DNA from: Sphingomonas sp. IC081
GTDB taxonomy: Bacteria > Pseudomonadota > Alphaproteobacteria > Sphingomonadales > Sphingomonadaceae
DNA: 64,000 nt
Reading direction: 5' to 3'
NCBI RefSeq assembly: GCF_006874585.1
Contig: NZ_CP029761.1
Location: 1,189,001 to 1,253,000 of the forward strand
In this document: positions 45,495 to 55,410 of the stretch, one piece after another
Layout of the letters: the number at the start of each line of letters is the position of its first letter
How positions within the stretch are numbered: position 1 is the stretch's first letter
Translations under genes and position numbers: made by a program
The notes under the pieces: generated by a model
Seen by the model: the letters and a program-made list of their open reading frames with translations, nothing else
Told to the model about the DNA's origin: nothing
Databases searched by the model: none

Positions 45495-46019
45495 GCGGAG
45501 CCAGGGCCCCAGCATGCCCTCACGCGGGAGGACGGCGGGATTTTCGCTGCGCACCAGCAGGCGGTGCTGCTCGAACGGGCCGGGCAGGCTCCAGCCGCCG
45601 GTGGCCTCGCTGGTGAAGCCCCAGCGCTCGTAGTACTCGGGATCGCCGATCAGCACTTGCGGCAGCGGCGCGCGGGCGTCGATCCCGGCGAGGCTGGCCG
45701 ATACCAGCGCCTTGCCGAAGCCCTGTCCCTGCAGTTCGGGCAGCACGGCGACCGGGCCGACCATGATCAGCGGATGGGCACGGCCTTCGCCATCGGTGAG
45801 TGCCACCGGCCAGCACTGGATCGAGCCGACCAGCATCTCGGCGCTGTCGAGCGCGGCGAAGGACAGGCCGGGCAGCCATTCGGTCCCCTCGCGTACCTTG
45901 TAGGCGGTGCGCGTGTGTCGCTCCGGCTCGAACGCACGGTCGAGCAGCGCTTCGACGAGCGCGGGATCGACATTGTCGAGCGGGATGAGCGTGGCGGTGT
46001 CGGGGATGGTTTCGGACAT
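45492..46019 (-). CDS. GNAT family N-acetyltransferase
   Basis: A 175-residue YhbS-like acetyltransferase. The acetyl-CoA motif is LIMVGPVAVLPELQGQGFGK and the C-terminal GDPEYYERWGF is typical of this subgroup. The substrate is unknown. The start ATG gives the normal family N-terminus; a longer reading runs into a repeat element. It stands alone. Confidence 0.9.
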   Translation of the reverse strand: MSETIPDTATLIPLDNVDPALVEALLDRAFEPERHTRTAYKVREGTEWLPGLSFAALDSAEMLVGSIQCWPVALTDGEGRAHPLIMVGPVAVLPELQGQGFGKALVSASLAGIDARAPLPQVLIGDPEYYERWGFTSEATGGWSLPGPFEQHRLLVRSENPAVLPREGMLGPWLR

Positions 46020-46082
46020 GGCGCGCGCCGATAGGATTGGCGCGCGCCTTTGTCGATTCAATTCGGCTAATGCGGGATTAGT

Positions 46083-46269
46083 GTCTGTTTGGAAAATGCC
46101 GTCCCGGCATTTTCGTGGCGGCACCAGCCCACTCCCCCACCCGACCACCCATCAGGGTACACTAGTGGGTGGTCGGCCCCCTCAGCGAAAAGGTCCGCCG
46201 GACCTTTTCGTGTTCTTCGGGACGGGAGTGGGCTGGTGCCGCAAATTCGCCTGCAGCGAATTTCAAATA
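46083..46269. repeat. Multi-hairpin intergenic repeat, copy B (expanded form)
   Basis: Contains in order: hairpin AAAATGCCG/CGGCATTTT; a long outer stem GCGGCACCAGCCCACTCCC with GGGAGTGGGCTGGTGCCGC; inside it hairpin CCGACCACCCA/TGGGTGGTCGG and hairpin CGAAAAGGTCC/GGACCTTTTCG; then hairpin AAATTCGC/GCGAATTT. The end arms match copy C. It fills the gap between the GNAT and PQQ-type dehydrogenase genes. Confidence 0.78.
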
Positions 46270-46274
46270 GCCGC

Positions 46275-47468
46275 CTAGGTTTGCGGCGTGAGATGCAGCA
46301 GGTGCCCGGAATCCGGCGCCGGGCCGTCTTCCAGCAGCCAGATCGATCCGTCGAGGCCCTGCTGGATCTCGCGGATGCGGTTGCCGAGCGGGTAGCGCGC
46401 TTCCTCGATCGCCTTCTCGCCGTCGATCCGCACGGTGACGAGGCCGGGTTCGGAGAACGAGGCGATCACGAACTTGCCCTTCCACTGCGGGAAGCGGTCG
46501 CCGGTATAGAAGATGAAGTCTCCCGGCGCGATCACCGGGTTCCAGCTGATCGCCGGCGCGGCAAGATCGGGACGGGTCTTGTGGCGCGGGATCGGCTTGC
46601 CGTCATAGTGGTCGCCGTCCGAAACCAGCGGCCAGCCATAGTTCTGCCCCGGCTTCACCAGGTTGATCTCGTCACCGCCCGCAGGTCCATGCTCGAGATC
46701 CCAGAGCCGCCCCTTGTCGTCGAACACGAGGCCAAGGACATTGCGGTGACCGTAGGACCAGATCTGGCTGGTCGGGGCGGGTCTACCGGCAAAGGGGTTG
46801 CCCGGGGCGGGCGTGCCATCGGGCAGCAGGCGCACGATCTTGCCGAGATTGGTGCCAAGATCCTGCGCAGGCGTGAACTTCTGCCGCTCACCGGAACTGA
46901 CGAAGAGGTACTGGCCATCGGGCGAGAAGGTCAGGCGGTGCGAATAGTGGCCTTCGCCGGAAACCTTGGGGGTCTGGCGCCAGATCACCTGAAGGCCCTG
47001 CAGCGCGCAGCTTGCCGGCTGCGGGCAGGAGAGGGTGGCCTTGCCGACGGCGGCGCCGCGCGTCTCGCCTTCGCCCGCCTCGGCCCAGCTGAGATAGACC
47101 ACGCGGCCGTCCAGGGTCTTGGCCGGCGTCTTGCCGCTTTGCCCCGGTGCGAAGATCACGTCGCCAAGCCCGCCCTGTCCGCCGTAGGCGACCGTCGGTG
47201 CGCCGGAGACTTCGCCCAGGGTGCCGTCGGCCAGGCGCAGGCGGATCGCGCCCTTCTTCTCGGTGACGATCATGGCCCCGGTGGCCGCGTCGATGTCCAT
47301 CGCCCAGGACTCGTCGAACGCGGCGACCTGTTCCACCTTGAAGGGCGCCGCCTCGGTCGCGGCCGCCGAGGCCTTATCCCCCGAGCCTGCCGCACCGCAG
47401 CTTGCGAGGATGCAGGCGACGGGCGATACCGCAGCCAGGAACGATCTGGAGTTTTTCCGCTTGGTCAC
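46275..47468 (-). CDS. PQQ-dependent sugar dehydrogenase-like lipoprotein
   Basis: A 397-residue secreted beta-propeller protein of the glucose/sorbosone dehydrogenase (YliI-like) family. The signal ends in a lipobox, ILASC, with lipidated Cys24. Family motifs include GGLGDVIFAP, HYSHRLTFSPDG, SYGHRNVLGLVF and the DLEHGPAGGDEINL stretch near cofactor ligands. The start is GTG, 8 bp inside the divergent rnhB start; a later start would lose the signal peptide. PQQ use is inferred from the family. Confidence 0.88.
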   Translation of the reverse strand: MTKRKNSRSFLAAVSPVACILASCGAAGSGDKASAAATEAAPFKVEQVAAFDESWAMDIDAATGAMIVTEKKGAIRLRLADGTLGEVSGAPTVAYGGQGGLGDVIFAPGQSGKTPAKTLDGRVVYLSWAEAGEGETRGAAVGKATLSCPQPASCALQGLQVIWRQTPKVSGEGHYSHRLTFSPDGQYLFVSSGERQKFTPAQDLGTNLGKIVRLLPDGTPAPGNPFAGRPAPTSQIWSYGHRNVLGLVFDDKGRLWDLEHGPAGGDEINLVKPGQNYGWPLVSDGDHYDGKPIPRHKTRPDLAAPAISWNPVIAPGDFIFYTGDRFPQWKGKFVIASFSEPGLVTVRIDGEKAIEEARYPLGNRIREIQQGLDGSIWLLEDGPAPDSGHLLHLTPQT

Positions 47469-48090
47469 GTCGAGTAAATCCCTTGCCGCCAGCGCACCGG
47501 GCCGCCTGATCATCGGGGTGGATGAGGCAGGGCGTGGCCCTCTGGCAGGGCCGGTTGTGGCGGGCGCGGTCGTGCTGTGCAAGCCCCGGCCTGCGGGGCT
47601 GGACGATTCCAAGAAGCTTTCCGCCCGGCGCCGCGCCGAACTGGAAGAGGCGATCAAGCGCCGCTGCCGCTGGGCGGTGGGCGTGGTGGACGTGGAGGAG
47701 ATCGACCGCCTCAACATCTTCGGCGCGACGATGCTGGCGATGACCCGCGCGGTCGCCGCGCTCTGCGCGCAATTGGGCGAGGAGCCGGACGAGGTCCTGA
47801 TCGACGGCAACATGACCCCGCAGGGCCGCACGGCGGAGTGGCGCTGGAAGGCCCGCGCCATCGTTGGCGGCGACGCGGTGGAGCCGTGCATTTCCGCCGC
47901 CTCGATCATCGCCAAGGAACACCGCGACCGCATCATGCGCGATCTGGCGCTGGTCCATCCACACTACGGCTGGGAGCGCAATGCCGGCTACGGCACCGCC
48001 CAGCACCTCGAGGCGCTGCGCGTCCATGGGCCCACCATCCACCACCGCCGCAGCTTCGCGCCGGTCGCTCAACTGGAGATGATGTTGTGA
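47461..48090 (+). CDS. rnhB: Ribonuclease HII
   Basis: Cleaves RNA in RNA-DNA hybrids and at single ribonucleotides. The 209-residue protein has the catalytic opening IIGVDEAGRGPLAGPVV (Asp21 and Glu22), DDSKKLSARRR, and LIDGN with another acidic residue. No ATG is available close to the motif; TTG with GGAG 9 nt upstream is proposed. An ATG at 47411 would place 17 more codons inside the divergent gene. The start overlaps the PQQ-type gene start by 8 bp. Confidence 0.92.
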   Translation: MVTSSKSLAASAPGRLIIGVDEAGRGPLAGPVVAGAVVLCKPRPAGLDDSKKLSARRRAELEEAIKRRCRWAVGVVDVEEIDRLNIFGATMLAMTRAVAALCAQLGEEPDEVLIDGNMTPQGRTAEWRWKARAIVGGDAVEPCISAASIIAKEHRDRIMRDLALVHPHYGWERNAGYGTAQHLEALRVHGPTIHHRRSFAPVAQLEMML

Positions 48091-48992
48091 CGGGATTTAC
48101 CGCGGCCGACGTGACCGGGCAGGCCGGCAAGTGCTTCCTTGTCAGCGGCGCCAATACCGGCCTCGGCTTCGAGGTGACAAGAGTGCTGGCCGCGCGCGGC
48201 GCCCGCGTGCTGCTGGCCTGCCGCAGTGAGGACAAGGCCCGGCTCGCCATGGAGCACATCCGCATGGAGGTGCCCGGCGCCAATCTCGCCTTCGTGCCGC
48301 TCGATCAGGCGGACCTTGCCAGCGTGCGCGAATGCGCAGGCATCGTGGCGCGGGACGAGCCCCGGCTCGATGTGCTGGTCAACAACGCCGGCGTCATGGT
48401 GCCGCCGCTGGAGCGCACCGTGCAGGGGCATGAACTGCAGTTCGGCGTGAACCACCTTGGCACGTTTGCGCTCACGGGGCTGCTGCTGCCCAAGCTCGCC
48501 GAAGTTCAGGCTGGCCGCGTTGTCATTACCGCCAGCCTTGCCCACCGGCGCGGCAGGGTCGACTGGGACGATCTCGACGCGCATCGCGGCTACAGCCGCT
48601 CCAAGCGCTATGGCGACAGCAAGCTGATGAACCTGCTGCACATGTACGAACTCGACCGGCGCCTGCGCGCGGCGGGTTCGCCGGTCACGGCCCTGGCCTG
48701 CCATCCGGGGGTGGCTTCCACCGAACTGGGACGCCACTCGCTGGCATTCCGGGCGCTCTTCCCGATTGCGGGGCGGGTGCTCAACAATGCCGAGGACGGC
48801 GCCTGGCCGACCTTGCAGGTGGCGACGGGGGCGGTCGAGCCGGGGCAATATTACGGCCCGCAGCGTTTTGGCGAACTCTCCGGCCCCTCGGGCGTGGCCA
48901 GGCGCAGGGCTTCCGCCACCGATCCCGACGCGGCGCGGCGGCTCTGGGAGATCAGCGCGGCGATGACCGGGGTCGACTACGCGGGGATTTGA
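48087..48992 (+). CDS. Short-chain dehydrogenase/reductase (retinol dehydrogenase-like)
   Basis: A 301-residue NAD(P)-dependent SDR. The cofactor motif is VSGANTGLGFEV, followed by VNNAGVM and an active-site Tyr-x3-Lys in RYGDSKL, preceded by VVITASLAH. It resembles WW-domain oxidoreductase/retinol dehydrogenase types; the substrate is unknown. The start GTG overlaps the rnhB stop (GTGA), so it is co-transcribed. It separates rnhB from ccrM, which are often direct neighbours. Confidence 0.9.
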   Translation: MTGFTAADVTGQAGKCFLVSGANTGLGFEVTRVLAARGARVLLACRSEDKARLAMEHIRMEVPGANLAFVPLDQADLASVRECAGIVARDEPRLDVLVNNAGVMVPPLERTVQGHELQFGVNHLGTFALTGLLLPKLAEVQAGRVVITASLAHRRGRVDWDDLDAHRGYSRSKRYGDSKLMNLLHMYELDRRLRAAGSPVTALACHPGVASTELGRHSLAFRALFPIAGRVLNNAEDGAWPTLQVATGAVEPGQYYGPQRFGELSGPSGVARRRASATDPDAARRLWEISAAMTGVDYAGI

Positions 48993-49079
48993 ATTTCATC
49001 GCGCCCTGCCGGACTCGGGCAGGTTCAACGACGCGGCTGTGCATTTCGCATGCGGCGGTGTTGATAAAAAAATTTGCCG

Positions 49080-50420
<1,341 letters not shown>

Positions 50421-50428
50421 GGCTTCTG

Positions 50429-50466
50429 AACCGCCCTTCGAGACCGATCGAAGGGCGGTTCATTCT
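50429..50466 (+). terminator. Intrinsic terminator after ccrM
   Basis: AACCGCCCTTCGA pairs perfectly with TCGAAGGGCGGTT across a 6-nt loop, followed by CATTCTT. It ends the ccrM message ahead of folP. Confidence 0.82.
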
Positions 50467-50548
50467 TAGCGAGAGGTGATTGGGCAAAATACGGGGTGGG
50501 CCCCGAAACCTGTTCTGCGTGGCCCGCGCAAAGGCTAAGGGCCGCTCC

Positions 50549-51676
50549 ATGACTCGCCAGATCTACATCCAGCCCATCGCCTTCGCCCAAAGCCCGCAGT
50601 GCGAGGACGGCGAGGCCGTCCGCCTCGCCGGTTCGCTGGTCTGGGCCAGCCGCTTCGCGCTGATCGTGCGGGAAAACGGCAAGGTGGTCTCGCGCGACCG
50701 GCTGGGCGCGGCCGATGTGCCCGCCGCGCTGGCGGCGCTGCCGGACGATCTGGCGGCTGCGGCCGAGACACAGTGGGCAAACTTCAAGAAGATCCACCCA
50801 CCGCTCCAGCTGAAGCTGGCAGGCGGCGGTGCGCGCACGATCCGCCTCGAACAGCCGCAAGTCGCCGGCATCCTCAACATGACGCCGGACAGTTTCTCGG
50901 ACGGCGGCGCGTTCCTCGACAAGCCCGATGTCGCCTCCGGTCACGCCGCCGCCATGCTCGAAGCGGGCGCGGCGATGATCGACCTCGGCGGCGAATCCAC
51001 CCGTCCCGGCGCCGGCGCGGTGTGGGAAGGCGATGAGATCAGGCGCGTGGTGCCGATGGTCGAGCAGCTTGTCGCCATGGGGGCTGCGATCAGTGTCGAC
51101 ACCCGCCGACCGGCGGTGATGGAAGCCACGCTGGCAGCGGGCGCGCATATCATCAACGACGTCTCGGCCTTGCGCTACGATCCGCGCAGCGTCGAACTCG
51201 CGGCGGCATCGGGCGCGCCGGTGGTGCTGATGCACGCGCCGGGCAAGGCGGACGACCTCCATTCCAACGGCACTTACGCCGACGTGGTGCTGGACGTCTA
51301 CGACTGGCTCGAACGGCGCCGGGACGAGTGCCTGGCCGCGGGCATCCGGCCCGAGAACATCATGCTCGACCCCGGCGTCGGCTTCGGCAAGACCCTGGCC
51401 GAGAACCTCGCGCTGATGAACGGCCTCGCGATCTTCCACGGCCTTGGCCATCCGCTTTACGTCGGCGCCAGCCGCAAGCGCATGATCGGCGCGCTTTCCA
51501 ACGAGGCGCCCGCGCATGACCGGCTCGGCGGCTCGCTGATGCTGGCGATCAGGGCGATGGATGCGGGCGCGCATATCCTGCGTGTCCACGATGTGCGCGA
51601 GACGGTGCAGGCGGTCCACGTCTGGCGCGGCCTGCGCGACGCCGCACTGACCGATTTCGGCCAGCTCCCGCGCTGA
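50549..51676 (+). CDS. folP: Dihydropteroate synthase with N-terminal extension
   Basis: Joins 4-aminobenzoate to dihydropterin diphosphate in folate synthesis; the target of sulfonamides. The 375-residue protein has the TIM-barrel motifs AGILNMTPDSFSDGG, DLGGESTRPGA, and LYVGASRKRMIG. About 105 residues precede the barrel, longer than the ~280-residue E. coli enzyme; this extension occurs in alphaproteobacteria and its role is unknown. The start is the ATG of MTRQIYIQPIAF. It follows ccrM after a terminator, so it has its own promoter. Confidence 0.95.
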   Translation: MTRQIYIQPIAFAQSPQCEDGEAVRLAGSLVWASRFALIVRENGKVVSRDRLGAADVPAALAALPDDLAAAAETQWANFKKIHPPLQLKLAGGGARTIRLEQPQVAGILNMTPDSFSDGGAFLDKPDVASGHAAAMLEAGAAMIDLGGESTRPGAGAVWEGDEIRRVVPMVEQLVAMGAAISVDTRRPAVMEATLAAGAHIINDVSALRYDPRSVELAAASGAPVVLMHAPGKADDLHSNGTYADVVLDVYDWLERRRDECLAAGIRPENIMLDPGVGFGKTLAENLALMNGLAIFHGLGHPLYVGASRKRMIGALSNEAPAHDRLGGSLMLAIRAMDAGAHILRVHDVRETVQAVHVWRGLRDAALTDFGQLPR

Positions 51677-51884
51677 TTTCTGCGACAAAACTGGCTGGCG
51701 GATGAACCCGGGATTGCCCCCGGATGAATGCGCGCTCCTGCTGTGTCGCCTGGTGACCGCATGGCCGCGTCCGGTCTCGGATCGTCCGTCCGGCGCCCCG
51801 GTTCGTCTCTCCGGCTTGAGCAAAATCGTGTTTCGGCTCGTTTCTCCATCGAACCGACCACACGAAGCCAAGGGAGAAGTCCCC

Positions 51885-52238
51885 ATGAAGAAGACGATTT
51901 TCCGCACCGCACTGGTTGCCATGGCCCTCGTTCCCGCCGGTGCCGCGATCGCCATACCGACGATGTACGAAAAGGAAGTGGCGCGCGGCGAGGAAGCCCG
52001 CATCATCCAGAGCCCGATCGGCGGGATCCAGAACAGCAAGTGGTATGACTATCGCATCAACGTGAACGAGAGCCGCAAGGAACTCGCCAGCGATCTGCGC
52101 CGCGCCAGCGACATCGAGGACCAGCGCGATGCCTACAGCGAATATGCCACCGAGCTTTCGCATGAGCGCGGCAAGTACGTGAAGTACATGGCCAAGCGCG
52201 GCTACCGCGTGCCGCAGGTCTATCTCGAAGCGCTGTAA
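51885..52238 (+). CDS. Small exported hypothetical protein
   Basis: A 117-residue protein with a clear signal peptide (MKKTIFRTALVAMALVPAG, cleavage near AIAIP) and a charged, helix-rich mature part (ESRKELASDLRRASDIEDQR, tyrosine-rich toward the end). No known family. AGGGAG lies 9 nt before the ATG. The 208 bp upstream of it, after folP, show no gene. It may act in the periplasm. Confidence 0.75.
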   Translation: MKKTIFRTALVAMALVPAGAAIAIPTMYEKEVARGEEARIIQSPIGGIQNSKWYDYRINVNESRKELASDLRRASDIEDQRDAYSEYATELSHERGKYVKYMAKRGYRVPQVYLEAL

Positions 52239-52378
52239 TCTCGGCCTGCGCTAGGCTTGACTGAGAGCAGATTGGTCAAGCCCGCGCGGCGCCTGAGCGT
52301 TCCAGGCGGCTGATGCCTCCGCATCACCGCAGCCTGGTATGGCGCCTGCAATCCCCTTGGGGGCAGCCCCGCAAGGGG

Positions 52379-52410
52379 CGGCGGCCTCGGAGCTACGGCT
52401 CCGGGGCCGC
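52379..52410. terminator. Hairpin between convergent genes
   Basis: GGCGGCCTCGGAGC and GCTCCGGGGCCGCC form a 14-bp stem with one mismatch and a TACG loop. No T-run follows, so termination strength is uncertain. A second GC-rich hairpin lies just upstream at about 52356-52378, and a 15-bp direct repeat (CTATCGTTATGCCGC) at 52411-52440 spans the next stop codon. Confidence 0.55.
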
Positions 52411-52431
52411 CTATCGTTATGCCGCCTATCG

Positions 52432-53856
52432 TTATGCCGCGTTGTCGATGCCGAGTTCGCTGAGCTTGCGATAGAGCGTGGACCGGCCGATCCCGAGCCG
52501 GCGCGCGACTTCGGTCATGCGTCCGCGATACAGGCCGATGGCGAGACGGATCACGTCCGCCTCGATATCCTCCAGCGGGCGCAAGTGGCCGTCCGGCGTG
52601 TAGAGCATGACGCCCGAGCTTTCCTGGCGCGGATTGGCCGCCACGCTCGACGAATCGGTGCCGAGGATGCTGAGAAGCTGGGGGAAATCGTCCGAAGTCA
52701 GCGCATCGCCGTCGCAGAATACCGCCGCGCGGAACAGTACGGCCTGGAGCTGGCGGACGTTGCCCGGCCAGTCATAGGCGGCAAGCAGCGAGAGGGCGCC
52801 GTCGGTGATGCCCAGTTCCCTGAGGCCCGGCTGCTCGCCGATGCGGGCGAGGAAAAAGCGGGTGAGGGCGGGGATGTCGCCCGTCCGCTCGCGCAGCGGC
52901 GGCAGCTCGACCTTGGTGGGCGAGAGCAGTTCCAGCAGGTCCGGCAGGAATTCGCCGACATCGACAAGGTCCTGCAAGGGCATGTTGCTGGCGGCAATGA
53001 CCCGCACGTCGACCCGGAACGAATGGCGCGCGCCGATCGGGCGCACGTCGTTCTTGCGCAGCGATTCCAGCAGGCGTTCCTGGACGCTGAGGGGAAGGCG
53101 GTCCACCTCGTCGAGCGCGATGGTGGCGCCGTCGCAATGCTGCATGGCGCCGATCTGCCGTTCGAACGCGCCGGGAAAGGCGCCTTTTTCGTGGCCGAAC
53201 AGGTTGGATTCGATCGAGTTGGCGGCCAGTCCGGCGATATTGACGATCCGCAGAGGCGACTTGGCGCGGGGGCTGGCGGCGTGGATCGCGCGAATCAGCA
53301 CTTCCTTGCCGGTGCCGCTTTCGCCTTCGATCAGCACGTGGCCGTGCCCGCGCGCGGCCTTGGCGGCGACCGCCAGCGCCTTGCGGAAATTGGGCGAGGC
53401 CCCGATCATCGATTCGAAATCGGGGGTGGAGGGCATCTTCTCGGTCAGCGGCGCCAGTTCGTCGCGCGGGGCTTCGCGCGTGGTGGCCGAGCGCAGCGCG
53501 TGCATGAGCCGGTCCGGCGCGATGGGCTTGACCAGATAGTCGGTCGCGCCCGCGCGCATCGCCTCCACCGCCAGCAGCGGCGAGGTATTGGCGGTGAGCA
53601 TCAGGATCGGCAATGCCGGGCGGCGCACCTTGAGTTCGGCGATCAGCGCGCAGGCATCGTCGCCCGGTACCCATTGGTCGAGAACGATGGCGGAAAGCTG
53701 CATGCCCTGGCGGGTGCCGAGCGTGGCGATCGCGGTTTCGGGGTCACGGGCGATCAGCGTGCGCCAACCTTCCCGCGCCGCCAGCGCCGAGATGAGGCGG
53801 CTCTGCGCAGGTTCGTCGTCGATCAGCATGAGGAGGCGTTGTTCGGAATCCGCCAT
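52432..53856 (-). CDS. NtrC-family response regulator with atypical sigma-54 contact loop
   Basis: A 474-residue three-domain regulator: receiver (Asp13, Asp14 and phospho-Asp60, Lys in LVKPIAPDR), AAA+ domain with Walker A GESGTGKE and a Walker B-like ALDEVDRL, and a C-terminal Fis-type helix-turn-helix (MTEVARRLGIGRSTLYRKL). The loop that contacts sigma-54 reads GAFPGA in place of GAFTGA. In NtrC and relatives the threonine is needed for sigma-54 activation, so this protein may not be a standard activator. No paired histidine kinase gene lies next to it. Confidence 0.88.
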   Translation of the reverse strand: MADSEQRLLMLIDDEPAQSRLISALAAREGWRTLIARDPETAIATLGTRQGMQLSAIVLDQWVPGDDACALIAELKVRRPALPILMLTANTSPLLAVEAMRAGATDYLVKPIAPDRLMHALRSATTREAPRDELAPLTEKMPSTPDFESMIGASPNFRKALAVAAKAARGHGHVLIEGESGTGKEVLIRAIHAASPRAKSPLRIVNIAGLAANSIESNLFGHEKGAFPGAFERQIGAMQHCDGATIALDEVDRLPLSVQERLLESLRKNDVRPIGARHSFRVDVRVIAASNMPLQDLVDVGEFLPDLLELLSPTKVELPPLRERTGDIPALTRFFLARIGEQPGLRELGITDGALSLLAAYDWPGNVRQLQAVLFRAAVFCDGDALTSDDFPQLLSILGTDSSSVAANPRQESSGVMLYTPDGHLRPLEDIEADVIRLAIGLYRGRMTEVARRLGIGRSTLYRKLSELGIDNAA

Positions 53857-54145
53857 TTCTTACGCTTGTTCTTGCGCCCCCTTGTTGTGGTGCCAGAGAC
53901 TTAGGTCAAACCGGTAAAGAGCAACTTAAGCCTGACGCCGCGTTCAGGGCTAGCCGATTGTTGAACCTTAAGGGAGTCTCCAGTCTCAAGTTCGATCCGA
54001 AATGGCATCAATCCGGCGCCATCGCGATGCCAAGGCCCTTGAGCCCGGCGCCCTGCAAGGTTAGACCATCGGCAATAACACAAGAATGACAACGCTTTTG
54101 AAAGCGGCGGACCTCGCCAAGGCGCGCAACAGGGGATTTCATCTG
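53857..54145. other. Intergenic region without a supported gene
   Basis: A 289-bp divergent region between the NtrC-like regulator and the CoxIV-like peptide. It holds no convincing reading frame, hairpin terminator or repeat; promoters for both directions must lie here. Confidence 0.5.
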
Positions 54146-54271
54146 ATGGCTTCCGGCACGGACATCAAGGCAGCTACCGAAACCTACAACAGCTTCATCA
54201 AGGCGACGGTCTGGGGCACGGCAGTCGTGCTGGTGATCGTTGTCCTCGTCGTCGGCCTGATCGCGTCCTGA
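54146..54271 (+). CDS. aa3-type cytochrome c oxidase subunit IV-like small membrane protein
   Basis: A 41-residue protein with one C-terminal membrane helix (about 17-40), preceded by DIKAATETYNSFIKATVWG, the signature of the bacterial CoxIV family (PF07835). AGGGGA lies upstream of the ATG. It precedes the transhydrogenase genes by 8 bp. This peptide is often found beside pnt genes in sphingomonads rather than with oxidase genes, so the oxidase role is uncertain here. Confidence 0.8.
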   Translation: MASGTDIKAATETYNSFIKATVWGTAVVLVIVVLVVGLIAS

Positions 54272-54279
54272 GCCGCCCG

Positions 54280-55410
54280 GTGGCGGGCACGCGCTTCGCC
54301 GTCCTGAAAGAGCGGGCGGCGGGTGAAACGCGGGTTTCGGCTACGCCGGAGACCGTCAGGAAGCTCATCGCGCTTGGCGCAAGCGTCGCGGTGGAAACGG
54401 GCGCAGGGTTTGCGGCCAGCATCGGCGATGACGACTATGGGGCGGCCGGGGCCGAAGTCGGCCCGGCGGCGCAGGTGATTGCCGGCGCGGATGTGGTGTT
54501 TGGCGTGCAGGGCCCGGATCCCGCCTTGCTGTCCGGCGCGAAGGCTGGGGCATGGGTGGCGGCCGGGCTCGATCCCTTCGGGAACCGGGCGCGGGTGGAT
54601 GCTTACGCCGCAGCCGGTATCGAGGCGCTGGCGATGGAATTCATGCCGCGCATCACCCGCGCGCAGTCGATGGATATCCTCTCCTCGCAATCGAACCTGG
54701 CGGGCTACAAGGCGGTGCTGGTCGCCGCCAATCTCTACGGCCGGGCCTTCCCGATGATGATGACGGCGGCCGGCACGGTCACGGCGGCCAAGTGTTTTGT
54801 CATGGGCGTGGGCGTTGCCGGATTGCAGGCGATCGCCACCGCCCGCCGCCTTGGCGCGCAAGTCTCGGCAACGGACGTGCGCTCGGCCACGAAAGAGCAG
54901 ATCCTGTCGCTGGGCGCCAAGCCGATCTTTGTCGAAACCGTGGCGGGGATCGAGGGGGAAGGCTCCGGCGGCTATGCCACCGAAATGAGCGAGGAGTACC
55001 GGCAGGCACAGGCCGAACTGGTTTCCGGGCACCTTGCCAAGCAGGACATTGTGGTGACGACGGCGCTCATTCCGGGCCGGGCGGCACCACGCCTCATCAC
55101 CGACGCGCAGATCGCGACGATGAAGCCGGGCAGTGTGATCTATGATCTGGCAGTGTCGCAAGGCGGCAATGTCGAGGGTTCCGAGGCGGACCAGGTGGTG
55201 GTGCGCCACGGGGTGAAGATCGTCGGCTATTCGAACACGCCCGCGCATCTGCCCGCTGACGCTTCGGCGCTGTTCGCGCGCAACCTGTTCAATTTCATCT
55301 CGGCGTTCTGGGACAAGGAGCAGGGCAGGCCGGTGCTTGACGAGGAGATCGGCAATGCGATCCGGCTGACGCGGGGCGGCAAGGTGGTGAACGAGAGGCT
55401 GTTGGGGTGA
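54280..55410 (+). CDS. pntAA: NAD(P) transhydrogenase alpha subunit part 1
   Basis: Domain I of the proton-translocating transhydrogenase, which binds NAD(H); the enzyme makes NADPH at the cost of the proton gradient. The 376-residue protein has AVLKERAAGETRVSATPETV, the Rossmann region VMGVGVAGLQAIATARRLGA, and PGRAAPRLITDAQI. The start is GTG. In alphaproteobacteria the alpha subunit is split into two genes, as here. An unrelated gene overlaps its stop by 4 bp (GTGA). Confidence 0.96.
   Translation: MAGTRFAVLKERAAGETRVSATPETVRKLIALGASVAVETGAGFAASIGDDDYGAAGAEVGPAAQVIAGADVVFGVQGPDPALLSGAKAGAWVAAGLDPFGNRARVDAYAAAGIEALAMEFMPRITRAQSMDILSSQSNLAGYKAVLVAANLYGRAFPMMMTAAGTVTAAKCFVMGVGVAGLQAIATARRLGAQVSATDVRSATKEQILSLGAKPIFVETVAGIEGEGSGGYATEMSEEYRQAQAELVSGHLAKQDIVVTTALIPGRAAPRLITDAQIATMKPGSVIYDLAVSQGGNVEGSEADQVVVRHGVKIVGYSNTPAHLPADASALFARNLFNFISAFWDKEQGRPVLDEEIGNAIRLTRGGKVVNERLLG

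Noticed and set aside
53901..54092. Small minus-strand frame (63 codons) in the regulator/CoxIV-like gap
   Set aside because: No ribosome binding site or hydrophobic or conserved pattern; it covers the divergent promoter region.
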